Assembly (NCBI GenBank): GCA_914767715.1
Contig: OU612071.1
Span: forward strand, 20,146,948 to 20,210,947
Direction: 5' to 3'
DNA from: Membranipora membranacea
Lineage: Eukaryota > Bryozoa > Gymnolaemata > Cheilostomatida > Membraniporidae
DNA length: 64,000 bases
A model generated the notes under the pieces. That model ran no database searches. It saw only the letters and a list, made by a program, of their open reading frames with translations, and had not been told where the DNA came from. The translations under genes and the position numbers were made by a program. Shown one piece after another: positions 22,330-33,228 of this stretch (its first letter is position 1; every line of letters begins with the position of its first letter).

Positions 22330-22540
22330 CAGCGCACTAACAGCTCTGTGACGTCAAATATCACACCCTTTTCAGGGTTAATTTTATGCGAGCGTTTTTA
22401 GGAAGGCCTCTACTGCGATAGATATATAATGCACTTAGAGTGGACCAATTTTTTAAAGAAGCATATCATTACGGAGGTGAAGAACCAGAGAATAATGTGA
22501 TGCATGAATAATATTGAGCCACCTAGTGGTTTAATAGTAG
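22330..22540 (-). repeat. Internal inverted repeat, right arm
   Basis: Partner of 20668-20850. Contains GAAGGCCTCTACTGCGATAG (about 22403-22422), the reverse complement of the left-arm core. Confidence 0.6.
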
Positions 22541-22640
22541 TATCAATGGTTCAAAGCCACCTGCTTTGATAGAAGTTCCCAAGGTTCAAAGGCTAATCAC
22601 TAAAGCATGAGGTCATATCAAAGCCCAATTTATTTAGCCA

Positions 22641-22740
22641 GGCTGAATAGCTCAGTGTGTAGAGCGTCTGCCTTGTACTCACTGTTTATTAATAATGTTG
22701 TGGGTTCGAGACTCAACAAGGTGAGATTTTTTTCCAAATG
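22641..22740 (+). repeat. tRNA-derived SINE
   Basis: Good A-box (TAGCTCAGTGTGTAGAGCG, 22648-22666) and B-box (GGTTCGAGACTC, 22703-22714), separated by an arm too long for a tRNA, with no acceptor-stem pairing and a T-rich tail. Related to 7070. Confidence 0.6.
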
Positions 22741-22978
22741 GGTGCTTTATAACTGGAGCATTTTTACCGTAATCTTCTACTGCTATTGAGTTGTTTCCGC
22801 AAGTACCCAACAGCTCAGTGGGCTATCGAAATACCTCTCTGCTTGCACTATTTTGCTACCGATATGCAAAATTTAATTCTCAGACATAGTTGTGTTTGCG
22901 AGATATTGTCGGATTTTAGAATTTTACACCGCTAATTCCTATTGGGTGGAAGTAAAAGTCCTACGAACCACTAGATCA

Positions 22979-23719
22979 GCTGTCGGCAACCTGGTCTATT
23001 TTCCAGTGCGGCCTAATAAACAATATTTTGCGGGCTGATTGTGGCCTTATGCCTGAAAAGATATATATTACACATTAATTTCGATCCCCATCTCGAATTT
23101 TGTAATCTTGATATTCAAGTATGTAGGCACAATATATTTCAAAATAGTTGCCATTCAGCATTAAGCATGTAGCTTCCAAAGCCATTTCTAGACATAATCA
23201 TCTTAACTGTATTGGTTTTAACTCCTTTTTCAAGTGCTTTATTTTCAAAATAACCCAGAACGGTGACCTTTGGAAATTTGAATAAAAATTTTCGTTAATA
23301 TCATAGTAATTAGTTTTTTTAGCAAATCTGTCACCTTGAACAAGAAATGCAGATGAGTATCAACAAGTTTACATGTTACAAATGCTCCTGCTTTATCGCT
23401 GAAATGTTCCAGATTGCATCTAATTTTACAGGCATTCGCAAAAAACTTCCCCGTTGCGGAGGGGTGCCAGCACCCCTCCCACACCCACCCTGCTCTTTTC
23501 CATACACATGCAAAACTTCACAAGATTTTTTAAATTAGTATTTCTGTTGAGCTGAAGTTCCTTGCAACATACCACAGCTTTTACAAATGAATCTGTTTTA
23601 GTTTGTACATAGTTGTTACTCCGGTTCCGATTTTTTACCTGAAATATATGTTGCGCCTTATTGTGTTGAGCCTGTGTAAAATGTGGAATTTTTTTAGAAA
23701 AAGGTTGCCCACCCATGCT
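22979..23719. mobile_element. Non-autonomous hAT-like element (741 bp)
   Basis: Flanked by perfect 8-bp duplications CTAGATCA (22971-22978 and 23720-23727), the hAT signature. Termini carry GTCGGCAACC and, in reverse complement, GGTGGGCAACC, the GGCAACC word common in hAT ends. No transposase is recognisable inside. Confidence 0.65.
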
Positions 23720-24409
23720 CTAGATCAATATTGATCTATTTGCTTAAATTCGGAGTTGTTTTACCTCCAATGGACAGGGGAGCAACTCCAAATACAGACA
23801 AATGAATGGTATATATGTTCACTCTGACCAGTGAACCATGAGTGAACTAAGCTATGATCTGTCCAACTGAGCCGAATAGTTTTGCTCCTTTTCGGTGGTC
23901 TCTGATCTTATCAGTTCTAGTCATAAATAGGAGGATGTGATTTTACTACAGATATTATCAACTCCTCCATTTTTGATAGCCTGTCACGATTTGATAGATG
24001 ACGTGTTTAACCGCGTAATTATTGAAGCAAACAATCAACAACCAATCAGCATAGAGGATCGTCCAGATCACTCGGGCAAAAGACCAACAAGTTCGATGTC
24101 CACTTAACACGAGTAATCACTCGTGCAGATCCACCGATTAACCACTCTTGACCCCAAATCGATGTAAAAATCGTGTCATGTAGCCATAGCTTAAGTCTGA
24201 CTGTTCCTTACTACTAGAGTTGCTCTTGAATTGAAGGATATATTGTGCACTGTTATTATAAATGCGCATGTAGGGAGTGTCAAGAGGTGCGCAAACACTA
24301 TAAGCTCCCCACCTGGCACCATGTTATGGTAAAGGCCCACAGCCAGATGCTTTGACTTTAGACATACAGCAGTTAGACCAATCATTTAAAATGCTCGATT
24401 CCCTGATTC

Positions 24410-25480
24410 TGCTTAAAATCATCATCACCATCATTGAGTCATTTTTTCTCTCTACGATAATGACACTCCATTTTGGCGAACCCAACCCCCCCCTTTTTTT
24501 TAGATGAGAGTGTTAAGATTTGAACCTCATTTTCTTCTTTGCTCCAAAGTAAAAACCAGGTTCGCCAAGGGTTATCCCCTCATTTAATAGTGGAGGACAA
24601 CTCTATATTACCCATTTCAAAAAGCGTTTTTTTACAAAACCATTGAGTTTCTATTTTGATAAGCTTGCACGAATTGGCCACAATGGTGTGACTATCAGGG
24701 TTTCCCCTTTGAGCAGGCCACCCTCCACTATACTCTATCAAACAAATCCCAGTTTTGATTCAAGTTTTGATTTTTTTTCACACCTGAAATATCTCTGCTG
24801 TGACCATTGAGGGAGCTTTTAAGCTTGACTGCTCCAGCCCACAGCACCCTCGACTGTATACCTCTTCTAAGATTGAAGCTATTCTGTCCGGCTGATAACC
24901 AGTTCTTTTTTATATTGATGGAATCTCTTTTTTTTTTCCTCATCGGTTCATGTTGATGATCACCAAAGCTTTTTTTCTTCCCGGAAACTCATTACATCTC
25001 GGACGTCAATGATTAATATTACGCATCAGTTCATTTTGAGCAACTTGAAAATCCTTCAGCATGGAGATCAATCCCCAACCTTACCTCATAAATCATTTAG
25101 AGGCCACCGTCATCATAACGCCAGTTCTACTCTCACTTTATAGTTGTATTTGCTGATCATCGCCTTGATTGTTGTGTTATACAGTCTAGATCTCTCAGCC
25201 TTTATTGCAGGTTTTTTTCGTTAAAACTTTCAGCGAGAGCACTCGAATCTCATTTGCCGCGTTGTATTTTTTCTAACTGAGAATGATACTCCTTAGTAGG
25301 CCGGAAGTTTTTTTTAGACCTTTTTTTGCACTCAATAACAAAGGAGTGAAAACTATTCCATAAGATCAGTACAAGAGGCAGCAATTATATACCTGGCACT
25401 GGTTGTTACTTAGAATAAAAAAATATCAGGGTTGAGTTCTGATTACAAACTTGACTGGTCAGCAGTAAATTAATGTGTCG
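24410..25480. repeat. S8 repeat, copy E, with array tail
   Basis: Full-length copy closing unit 4. It includes GTGGAGGACAACTCTATA (about 24591), the CTGAAATATCTCTGCTGTGA block (about 24785) and the shared tail TCCATAAGATCAGTACAAGA (about 25356). Confidence 0.65.
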
Positions 25481-25534
25481 TTGAACTCAAAACAATTGTC
25501 ATCTCATGCTTCAAACATGGTCTAGACTTTAATG

Positions 25535-25864
25535 TTAGCCTGTTTGATGGCCTTGATCGGATGGATTGACTCTACTCCCGCTTCTTCTAGGGTGTATGGG
25601 TGTCATCATGCAGCTAGGAGAATTTTGATTGTTCATTGAGCTGAATGACTTTGACTTTGGAGCCTTTATACGTGTGCTGAAACTTACTTCTCGGTTCTGA
25701 AATCGCTTGACAACAAAGTTGACCAGCTCCTTTTCACCAACTTCTTTCGCTTTCTGGAGATTTGTTTGGGTATCTTTTGGTGCTCGAGTTCCACCGACAA
25801 TGTGAACAATGTTTTCTGAATCATAGCTCAACATATTGATGCATACCTTCATTACTTCTTTCAT
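25535..25864 (-). CDS. Unrecognised 109-codon frame
   Basis: Open frame starting MKEVMKVCINMLSYDSENIV, rich in K/E in the middle (KAKEVGEKELVNFVVKRF) and low-complexity at the end. It lies just upstream (in minus-strand sense it is downstream) of the degenerate transposase-like gene at 26.4-27.3 kb and could be its last exon. No motif is diagnostic. Confidence 0.3.
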   Translation of the reverse strand: MKEVMKVCINMLSYDSENIVHIVGGTRAPKDTQTNLQKAKEVGEKELVNFVVKRFQNREVSFSTRIKAPKSKSFSSMNNQNSPSCMMTPIHPRRSGSRVNPSDQGHQTG

Positions 25865-26430
25865 CTGCTAAAACCTCTGAGTTATATAGACTGGCGGAAA
25901 ACGATAACAAGATAATTAACCATAAAAAATACAGGATGATAACAATTTATTACAACAGCAAGTAATTTCCAATTGAAAATATTAAGTAAAATTAGGCTTT
26001 TTTAAATAGGCCAAAATATTTTGCCATTAATTTTTTCCTCATTATGTTTACTAATGGAAGGGTTGGGGAGCTTGTGTAGAATAAATAACCGATTGAGTTA
26101 CCTGCCAAATGTGGTACTAATGTAACCAGTGGTAATGAGTGTTGTTAATTGTCTGCTTATTGATACTCGACAGAAAACTTTGATAAAATAATGCTTCACA
26201 AGCTTCAGAATTCATCTAGTCAAAAGATGTTCACCACATATCATAAGCGGATTACCAATGTGATAGCCAGAGTAAGAAACAGCTAGCCCTCTCAAACACA
26301 AACAAATAATCAATATGATTGATATTGATTAAAATATTAAAATATATGTGCCATTTGACTGCTAAAAAGGCTGCCTAAAACATATCCCTTAGTCTTGCAG
26401 GAGCCTTCACCACACGTTTTTTGAGATCTA
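25865..26430. other. No recognised feature
   Basis: AT-rich, stop-dense on both strands; nothing supported. Confidence 0.35.
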
Positions 26431-26439
26431 GGCTCTTCA

Positions 26440-27300
26440 ATATCTGAACTGAACATCTTGATTACCAATCTTTCCAAGCTCTAAATTTTTCTTTGTCCTC
26501 GTTCCAAAACCCGACAGTCATTGAAGTCTTGGCCTTGTAAGTTTCATGCCCATAACTGATCCTTTTGTCATATACAACATTGAGTGTGGCATTGAAGCTC
26601 TCTACATGCGCTGTGGACATGTCAACATACATGTGGACGTCTTGTACTGTGGGTTTTTTCTAGAGCGTCTGTCAGTAGTTTGACAGCCCTCTCACTTAAT
26701 ACCGGCTACTTTGTGGGGTTATAAAACCGTCCTGCTGCTGTGTCAGTTTTGCAGCGAGAGATGCTGGGGCAGATGGTGTGATCACCCTGGTAGTGTTTGA
26801 TACAGTTGACAAAAAGCTCTACCGAAATTTTTCATCACTTCCATCAGAATTCTTCAGGCAGAATTTTGCATGTACTCTGATAGTATGGGGCTTGTCATCG
26901 AGCTCATTGTGCCATGTTTATCCACGGTCTCATTTTAGCCCCTTAGAGATGTTCTGTAAAGATTTTTCATGCTGTTTTACTCCATCCCAGTTGTCTAGCT
27001 GGTTTAGGGTCTCTGTGTGTTCCTCTCTTACATACTTGCTGATGCTAGTGTTATTGTTATGGTTGCTAACTGTTCCTAGTTTCTCGTGTATCTGGGCTAC
27101 ACGGTCGTCCTCTGATGTGACAGTTGTGAAAGCGACTACCCTTTTAATGTTATTTCCAATACATATAATGTCGGTTTGTCTAGAGTTTTTCCGTGTCCGG
27201 TTTCGTGCATCAGTCAGAATATCTATTGCTTGTTTCCTTTCCCCGCTCTCTTTGGTAAGAGCACTGCTGACACATTTAGCAGCTGCATGAAGAATAAAAT
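26440..27300 (-). pseudogene. Degenerate transposase-like gene
   Basis: Minus-strand blocks are collinear with a protein type I recall as widespread in invertebrate transposon-derived genes. In order: an AKCVSSAL and DDRVAQIHEKLGT region (about 27060-27290), a QLDNWDGVKQHEKSLQNISK block (about 26945-27005), a WHNELDDKP-IRVHAKFC block (about 26860-26920), and after a gap a MSTAHVESFNATLNVVYDKR block (about 26565-26625) ending FWNEDKEKF. Stops and frame changes separate the blocks. The 170-codon plus-strand open frame over the same place (26778-27290) is antisense to this. Family assignment is from memory of pattern only; function in an intact protein would be transposition-related. Confidence 0.45.
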
Positions 27301-28047
27301 ATTAAAGATATTATCAATCTATCATTGTCTACTGGGTAAGATCAAAGATAATAAATAGGTAAGATCATTGTACGGTGTTTAGCCTTATAATTGGGAAAAA
27401 TCTTGTATTATAAAAACTGGAGACTTCACATTCTTGAAATTAGTGTTTCTAGCGCAATGAATTTATAGCTTGTATTCTATCAACTTCATCATTATAGAGC
27501 TATATCAAATGTATAATGTAATATGATAATCTGGGCATTGAAGACTAGCAAGGGTCCACAAATCAAATGTTCAGTTTCACTTGATGATTACCAGTACCAA
27601 GTTTGAGTAGGCATGACACAATAGTATGACTTCATCAAGATTCCATTTGCCTCATAATTATCCATTCACTCATTGATGAAATCTACTTATATATTCTTTC
27701 TGCAAGCTACTACTCTAAGTAACTAGTGATAGTAGATAGTAAATAGTGACAATAGATGATGACCTTTTCCCTGTAGCAATAATGGACTTGGACTCTCAGG
27801 CCAATCAGAACATTCTGTTGACATACATTGTTAACATCTTCATCCTTCTGGTCTCTCCACAAAATACTATGGTATACTACATGAGAAGATGGTGTGAGAG
27901 TTTATCGTTACTTCACTGTAACAGACAGACCTCTGGTAATAAATTACTAAATTCCTTCTAAGAAAAAAGGCACCAATATCAACATTTCTCCATCAGGTAA
28001 TGGTATACCATGCACACCAAGAATTATTATAATGGAAATTATCTTAC
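27301..28047. other. No recognised feature
   Basis: Possibly intron of a minus-strand gene between the exon at 28048-28214 and the pseudogene at 26.4-27.3 kb, but nothing within is recognised. Confidence 0.3.
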
Positions 28048-28214
28048 CTGGGCATAGCATAGCAGAATCGCGATGTAATCTGCTTTACCGTGAAGCTTTT
28101 TCCCTAACTGGGATGGGTCCTGCCAATTTGCAGGAGCAAACTTTGTAAGCCTGTCTTCTGGCCACCAGACAAGGCCATTGGACATCATCATCCATATTTG
28201 TTGGGAACCTTTGC
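28048..28214 (-). CDS. Unrecognised exon with clean splice sites
   Basis: A 167-bp exon, acceptor GATTTCCATTCAG and donor GTAAGATA on the minus strand, open throughout. It contains QQIWMMMSNGLVWWPEDRLT and ends ADYIAILLCYAQ. Strong splice borders and tryptophan-rich, protein-like composition suggest real coding origin. It may belong with the transposase-like pseudogene downstream on the same strand. Confidence 0.45.
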
Positions 28215-28320
28215 CTGAATGGAAATCAAATGAGGAAATCTGGGAGGGTGCGAATTGTTTGTAGCTGCTTTGGTTTCTTTTATTAGTCTCAGTTACACAT
28301 ATCTGCAGGCATCGAATAGG

Positions 28321-28520
28321 AAATGAAGTGGTTCTTTATTACAAGAGAAAGAGTGTCAGGATGAAGGAATTAGGGAAAAATAAAGATGTAAACGTTTTCC
28401 TGCTACTTTAGTAGGGAGTCCTTATTTTCCAGCTCTTTCCTAGTTTGACTTCACGCTCCTATATACTCCTTCTCTTCGTCTGGTCTACTTTAGCTTTACA
28501 TGAGGGAATTAAAGACAAAC
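28321..28520. repeat. Dispersed repeat, copy 1
   Basis: Shares the words CCAGCTCTTTCCTAGTTTGA and TTTTCCTGCTACT with 46125-46365, in the same orientation. The family is unidentified. Confidence 0.55.
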
Positions 28521-29380
28521 TTACCAGAAATTCGCGGGCCTGAAATCCGTGAATAATGTTATATCCTTCCTATTTTGTGTATGACTTGCTTTACCTGGCT
28601 ATAGAAACTTATAGCAGGTGTTTATTACTGTCTTGTAATTGTGGCTAATATTTTAGAACTAAAATATTTACGAGCAACTATAAAAACTTATAGTGCACAA
28701 ATATTAATATAACTACTTGTTTGAGATTATATGAACATATAACTCGATTGGGTATCGACTTTGGTACAGCCTCGATGCAAAAACTATCAACAAAATCTGA
28801 TATTCCAGAAATCCTCCTTAGATCGATATTTAGTTTCCAAGATTATATCCGTTTTTAGCCTCGATTCAAAACTATCAACAAACTCCGATATCCCAGAAAT
28901 CCACCTTAGATCGATATTAAATAAACATTGCACAGAAATAAGTATTCTGAATATTTATTTTGGGTGTTTTTATTTGCTTAACTGCAAAACTGGCAAAACA
29001 AACCTTACTCTTCCATAAAATTGTATTAACACTAATGTAAAGGTTTGTTACACAATGACAAGTGTTGATTGTCACTCTAAGCATTACTGGAATAAAACAG
29101 AATATATATACATATATATATACTTTTATTGTCATTCTACATCATCTTTAGGAATGTTTTTCATGCAGTGACATATTGACAAGGTAAGAAATAATAGACA
29201 ATACAAATACAAAACAAGAGTGAGTACTAAGATAAATGTCTGAGCCAGTTAGTATACTTTGTTTAATGTCAAGGGGGATAACCACTGTTTATTTGCTCGA
29301 TACCACAATAATTGAGACTAGTGAAAGAGGTTGGAGTTCTGCCTTCCGCGAATTAGGAGCCCGCGAATTATTAAGGCCAG
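28521..29380. other. No gene; local direct repeat
   Basis: Contains two near-identical 40-bp segments with AAAACTATCAACAAA and ATCCTCCTTAGATCGATATT/ATCCACCTTAGATCGATATT (about 28780 and 28865), a small tandem duplication. A TATATA run lies at about 29102. Confidence 0.5.
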
Positions 29381-29384
29381 TAGG

Positions 29385-29770
29385 GTAATTGATATTGTAT
29401 AACAACACATCAATCTACCGACATTCAAAGAAAGATAGGGTGGATACACAAAATCATGAACTAGCCTGCAATGTTTTTTTCCCACCTGGAATATGTGAAT
29501 CTACTCTGTCTGGCTGATAAGTTAGCTCCACCAACAGCTGTTTTTGATATTGATGCAGACTCTTTTTTTCTCATTTTGGTTCTTGCTTTTTTTCTGCCAT
29601 TGTCTATGAGGTTAAGCATTGATATTACGCATCAGTTTGATACTGTCCTGTTGAGCAACAATATTTCTGGCAGGGGATTCATCCTCAGTAGTGCCCTGTT
29701 GATCATCTTGAGGACTCGTTCATCGTTTCACCAGTTCCACACTTAGATTGTTACAATTGACCGTGTTGTT
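29385..29770. repeat. S8 repeat, copy F (dispersed)
   Basis: Starts with CATCAATCTACCGACATTCA (about 29408), a head also at 34838 and, degenerate, at 46790. It continues into S8 sequence including GTCTGGCTGATAA (about 29508). The minus strand keeps the protein-like words PARNIVAQQDSIKLMRNI seen again in copy G. This copy is outside the tandem array. Confidence 0.6.
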
Positions 29771-30111
29771 GCCAATCATCTCTGTGACCTATTCATTCTG
29801 GTGACGAGGAAGTCTAGTGAGTTTTTTTACCCAGAACTGTGTGATGAGTTCGAGAATTCTGGTAGTCAGAGTTGAGCACTTTCCATATAACATACAGCTT
29901 GTCTTCCAAAGCAGAGAAATGGCATTTTTAGAATTATCTGATTTTTATTGTCTAGTATAAACATTCACTAAACAACATCACTGATTAACTGTCTTGAGTA
30001 TAATGTTTTGTATCTTGATGCTCTCACTATTTATATGATACAAAAACATAGCAGATGGAATGATGATAAACATACAAAAACAAAGCTGATGAAATGATGA
30101 TGAAATCCCAG

Positions 30112-30178
30112 CTATTTGGCTATTTGGCTATTTGGCTATTTAGCTATTTGGTTATTTAGCTATTTGGCTATTTGGTTA
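30112..30178 (+). repeat. 8-bp tandem repeat
   Basis: About eight copies of CTATTTGG with occasional A or T substitutions. Low-complexity; no coding meaning. Confidence 0.85.
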
Positions 30179-31193
30179 GCACGAGTCATCTTTGTCACTG
30201 CACAGAATTTTTGACACTGGGACAGGAAAGCGATTCCAAATTAAACACCTGTGCAATTATGAAAAGATTGTCATTCATCGATGGATGCTATTGACAGATA
30301 CACCTGTTTATACGCCTTATATGGTAAATCTGTATTGAAACCTCCGCTGCTATCTACCTAAATGATTTATCACTGCTATCATTCAATAATAAATGTTAAC
30401 CAGGATTATATTGCTGGATGTTTACATGAAAATTAAGCTTTGTCCTTGTGTGCATGGCAGTACCTCATCATTTACCGCTTTTTGCCTGATGGCTACTTTT
30501 CTATGTCTTTCTTTCATCAGATCATTCTTCAGTTCCCATTGCTGGCTATCTTAGGATCCATATGCCTCTGCAATTAACCACACAAACATTGAGAGCTCCA
30601 AGTTATTCAGGAGATCAGATAATTTTACTAAAACCAGGGGTTACCTGCAAAGCAAGGAGATAAAAAACCCTTTACTTCTCACTCCGTCTTTTGTTTCAGA
30701 CTCTTGAAAGTGAAAATATCGAAATGCCATTGTTTCTTTCTCCATGTTGTTCTATCAAGTAATACTTGTTTTAAGGCCAGTACAATATATCACACCATTT
30801 GACACTTTATGACTCCAGGCAGCCATTACAACCTCCATCAGATTTTTATTTCCATGTACTTACCCTCCTAGATTGCTCGTTGAGGGTATTAGTCCGCAAC
30901 TGTAATTCTGAATGGGTCAACCTTTTAGGTGGTTTAAGATTCAGCATTGGCAAGTGTGTTCCAGTCCTTGCTATCTTAGTCGTGCACCTCTACAAATATA
31001 AGGGTCCACATGATCATACCAATAGCTTAAGAGTGCTATCTTTTTCCATTTATGACTTAGCACCTTTATACAATGGAGCACCTCTAGTTCGTTGTATGGT
31101 GGGTATGGTAGTATGTAAAAGGAGAGAACTGTTTGTAAAATTCAGCCTAACAGGTGTTTGAAGGCTAGGAATATGACCATCTAGGCTGGTTTT
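30179..31193. other. No supported gene
   Basis: A 120-codon open frame on the plus strand (30799-31161) is present, but it has no motif, no splice support and a composition typical of chance. Not annotated as a gene. Confidence 0.4.
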
Positions 31194-31424
31194 CTACCAG
31201 GCACTCATGTTAATTATATCTCCGCCATACTTTATATGAGAAGGTGAATTAATTGAACATCGTGCTTCCAAAATAATGTATAGGATGGATGGATGGATAG
31301 GGAAGAGAAATTTTAAATGTTTAATATTTTTATGCCTCACCTCACATGGCCTGTTTAACTTAGTCAGAAATGAAACAAACAGCTTTGCTTGGCCGATAAA
31401 GATCATACTCCATAGAAAGTTAGC

Positions 31425-31667
31425 TGAAATTTCTACACAATGCAATTTCACCTCTGTAGCAGAGTTTGGTTTCTTGACTTCTTTAGGGAAAGGGTCCCAG
31501 TGCTGACGAACGAGACAGTCATACAGATGACTCCGCATCTCTGTCTGTATGAATAAAGATGTCGAGTCGCCTCTAACGAGAAGCTCTATGCAGTATGCCA
31601 CTGCAAACAAACCGCACTCATCACTGCCCATCTGCTGCTGCACAGGGACATTAATATTATGTAGCAT
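31425..31667 (-). pseudogene. Ulp1-like (C48) cysteine protease C-terminal piece
   Basis: The frame from 31667 reads VPVQQQMGSDECGLFAVAYC followed by IELLVRGD and TEMRSHLYDCL. This matches the end of Ulp1/SENP-type C48 proteases, where a conserved Gln and the catalytic Cys (here in Q-x5-8-C-G-L-F) form part of the active site. The His and Asp of the triad would lie upstream and are not seen. Such domains often ride in DNA transposons of invertebrates, and the neighbours here are transposon remnants. The frame continues past the domain without similarity until 31194. Confidence 0.6.
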
Positions 31668-31817
31668 TCATTTTATAAACCCTTGAAAAAGCTCACACTG
31701 GTTAGTTGTTTACATGAGAAAATATTGTGGTCCTATACATAAGGTCACCCTATGTATAGGCTCTGGTATGATGCCTGACTTGTGTAAGCATTCAAGTAGC
31801 TTACTATCCTATATTTG

Positions 31818-32101
31818 TTAAACGTGGAGGGAAGTTATGTTCCTGTATTTTTCGTTATAAGTTAAATTTCTCAGCTGGTTTAGTATGTCACGGCATTCCA
31901 GTCTCAAGTTTAACTGTTTTCTGATGTTGGCTGCAGTAGCTTTGTCTGTTGAGATTCTAGCAGAGATAGGAGCTGGTAGGTTTGGCGGAGAATCTTCCAC
32001 TTCAGCAGGAGCTATGAGTAATTGAGAATCTACAGTGAACCATGGATTCTCTTTGTAGCTAACAGGTAGATCCAAGAAAGATTTGTCCAGATATTTCAAC
32101 A
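31818..32101 (-). CDS. Unrecognised exon upstream of the Ulp1-like piece
   Basis: Open from a good acceptor (ATATATTTACAG on the minus strand) at 32101. Contains LKYLDKSFLDLPVSYKENPW, a proline-rich stretch, and LRLECRDILNQLRNLTYN. The last motif recalls a C-terminal element I associate with transposon proteins that also carry Ulp1 domains, but this is only an impression. Probably the preceding exon of the same decayed gene. Confidence 0.4.
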
Positions 32102-32731
32102 CTGTAAATATATGTTTGCAGGGAAATATGGTGAGCTAAAATCTCTGCAACTGCATGTAACATCTGGCAGAGAGACCATGTAGGAGGCACCATCAGAACC
32201 AGCAACCTGAAAACAGTTGTCGCCTATCTTTGGAGTCCTCTAATCGTTTGATACAGTGGTGTATCATCTGTGGTGGCCTGTGGTGTAACCAAGCAGGAAT
32301 GGATTGGTTGTGGTTTTTCGCCCGAGTCATCATGATACTGTTGTCATGGAAGTACCTTAAAACAAAATTAAACCAATGTCAAACAATATTGCATATCTCA
32401 TCAAAACATGGAATTGTGGACACGATAAATCATTAACTAAATCCAAATCTTGATGTCTTGAGAAAAATTGTATTTGTTTGAAAGTTAATCAATAGAATGT
32501 TGGAGCAGGAGTTTTGGTTGGGTTTGAGCCTCCCTGGTTTGAGATACATGATAAAAAGTACTCAGAATTATCCTTCCAATGAAGAAGGAAGCATAATTCT
32601 AGTAAATAATGATAAAGCAAGAAGTATTGGTCCCAACTCCCTCACTAAAACAACTTGAATCTTTGCAATGATTGAAATGACTATACTAGGAGTGCCAAGA
32701 AAGTTATCCATGAAAATTCATTAACAATTCA

Positions 32732-33220
32732 TAGGGCTGTGCAAGATTCAAGAAAATTGATCTTAATCTTAATCTTGACATGTTCAGTTAATCTGCGATT
32801 ACTCTTACTTTTAATCTTCCCATCTGGTTGAGTACAGGACCACTCACCGAAGAAAACAAGCAATGACAATATCTATTTTTATAGATATGGACTTATGAAA
32901 GGCTTTCCTCCGAAAAATGAAACTTTTGTTGAGTCATTATTTTATAGCTACATGTTAATAATGTAATCACCTTTAGTTTTGTTTTTTTTGGAAAACTTGA
33001 CTAGACTTTTAAACCTTTTTCTTAAATCAGCATAGTCCTATACTTTTCATCTCGATATTGCATGTTCTCAGTGGCCTCAACAGCCAATGAAATAAAAAAA
33101 AAATAAAAAAACGAGGTTTTTTTTCAAGATTGAAATTAATCTTTGAGTTAATCAGATTAGTCTCAATACGGATTAATCGCGTTAATCTTATAAATATCGT
33201 GATTTTTTTTCCCAGCCCTA
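32732..33220. mobile_element. Non-autonomous hAT element (489 bp)
   Basis: Perfect 8-bp duplications ACAATTCA at 32724-32731 and 33221-33228 and 8-bp terminal inverted repeats TAGGGCTG/CAGCCCTA. Subterminal sequence is rich in TTAATC/GATTAA words on both sides. No transposase. A second, truncated copy begins near 63459. Confidence 0.9.
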
Positions 33221-33228
33221 ACAATTCA

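Larger units (their letters stand above)
19711..24190 (-). mobile_element. piggyBac-type insertion (TTAA), decayed
   Basis: A 4,480-bp segment that interrupts unit 4 exactly, flanked by TTAA on both sides (19707-19710 and 24191-24194). Its ends form imperfect inverted repeats: GCTGTAGCTCCACGTAACGA against GCTATGGCTACATGACACGA, about 14 matches in 20. TTAA duplication is the signature of piggyBac, and a minus-strand frame near the left end resembles piggyBac transposase. The termini do not start with the usual CCC, so this is a divergent or mis-bounded element. It contains a SINE, a hAT element and an internal inverted repeat, so it is an old composite. Confidence 0.6.
18070..25480 (+). repeat. 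Tandem array unit 4, split by an insertion
   Basis: Holds the distal part of block a's region (about 18075-18200), exon b (18273-18404, frameshifted), exon c (19533-19625), and then is broken at 19711 by a 4,480-bp insertion. It resumes at 24191 with the expected sequence (CTTAAGTCTGACTGTTCC, collinear with 4127 of unit 1) and ends with S8 copy E (about 24410-25480). Exons d and e are missing. An internal partial duplication of the b-c intron is visible at about 18600-18860. Confidence 0.7.

Noticed and set aside
22641-22740. Functional tRNA gene
   Set aside because: Good promoter boxes but the arm between them is too long and the ends do not pair.
26778-27290. 170-codon plus-strand open frame
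   Set aside because: The minus strand over the same place carries recognisable transposase-like blocks; the plus frame is a shadow with hydrophobic low-information sequence.
30799-31161. 120-codon plus-strand open frame
   Set aside because: No motif, no splice support, no second copy; composition consistent with chance.
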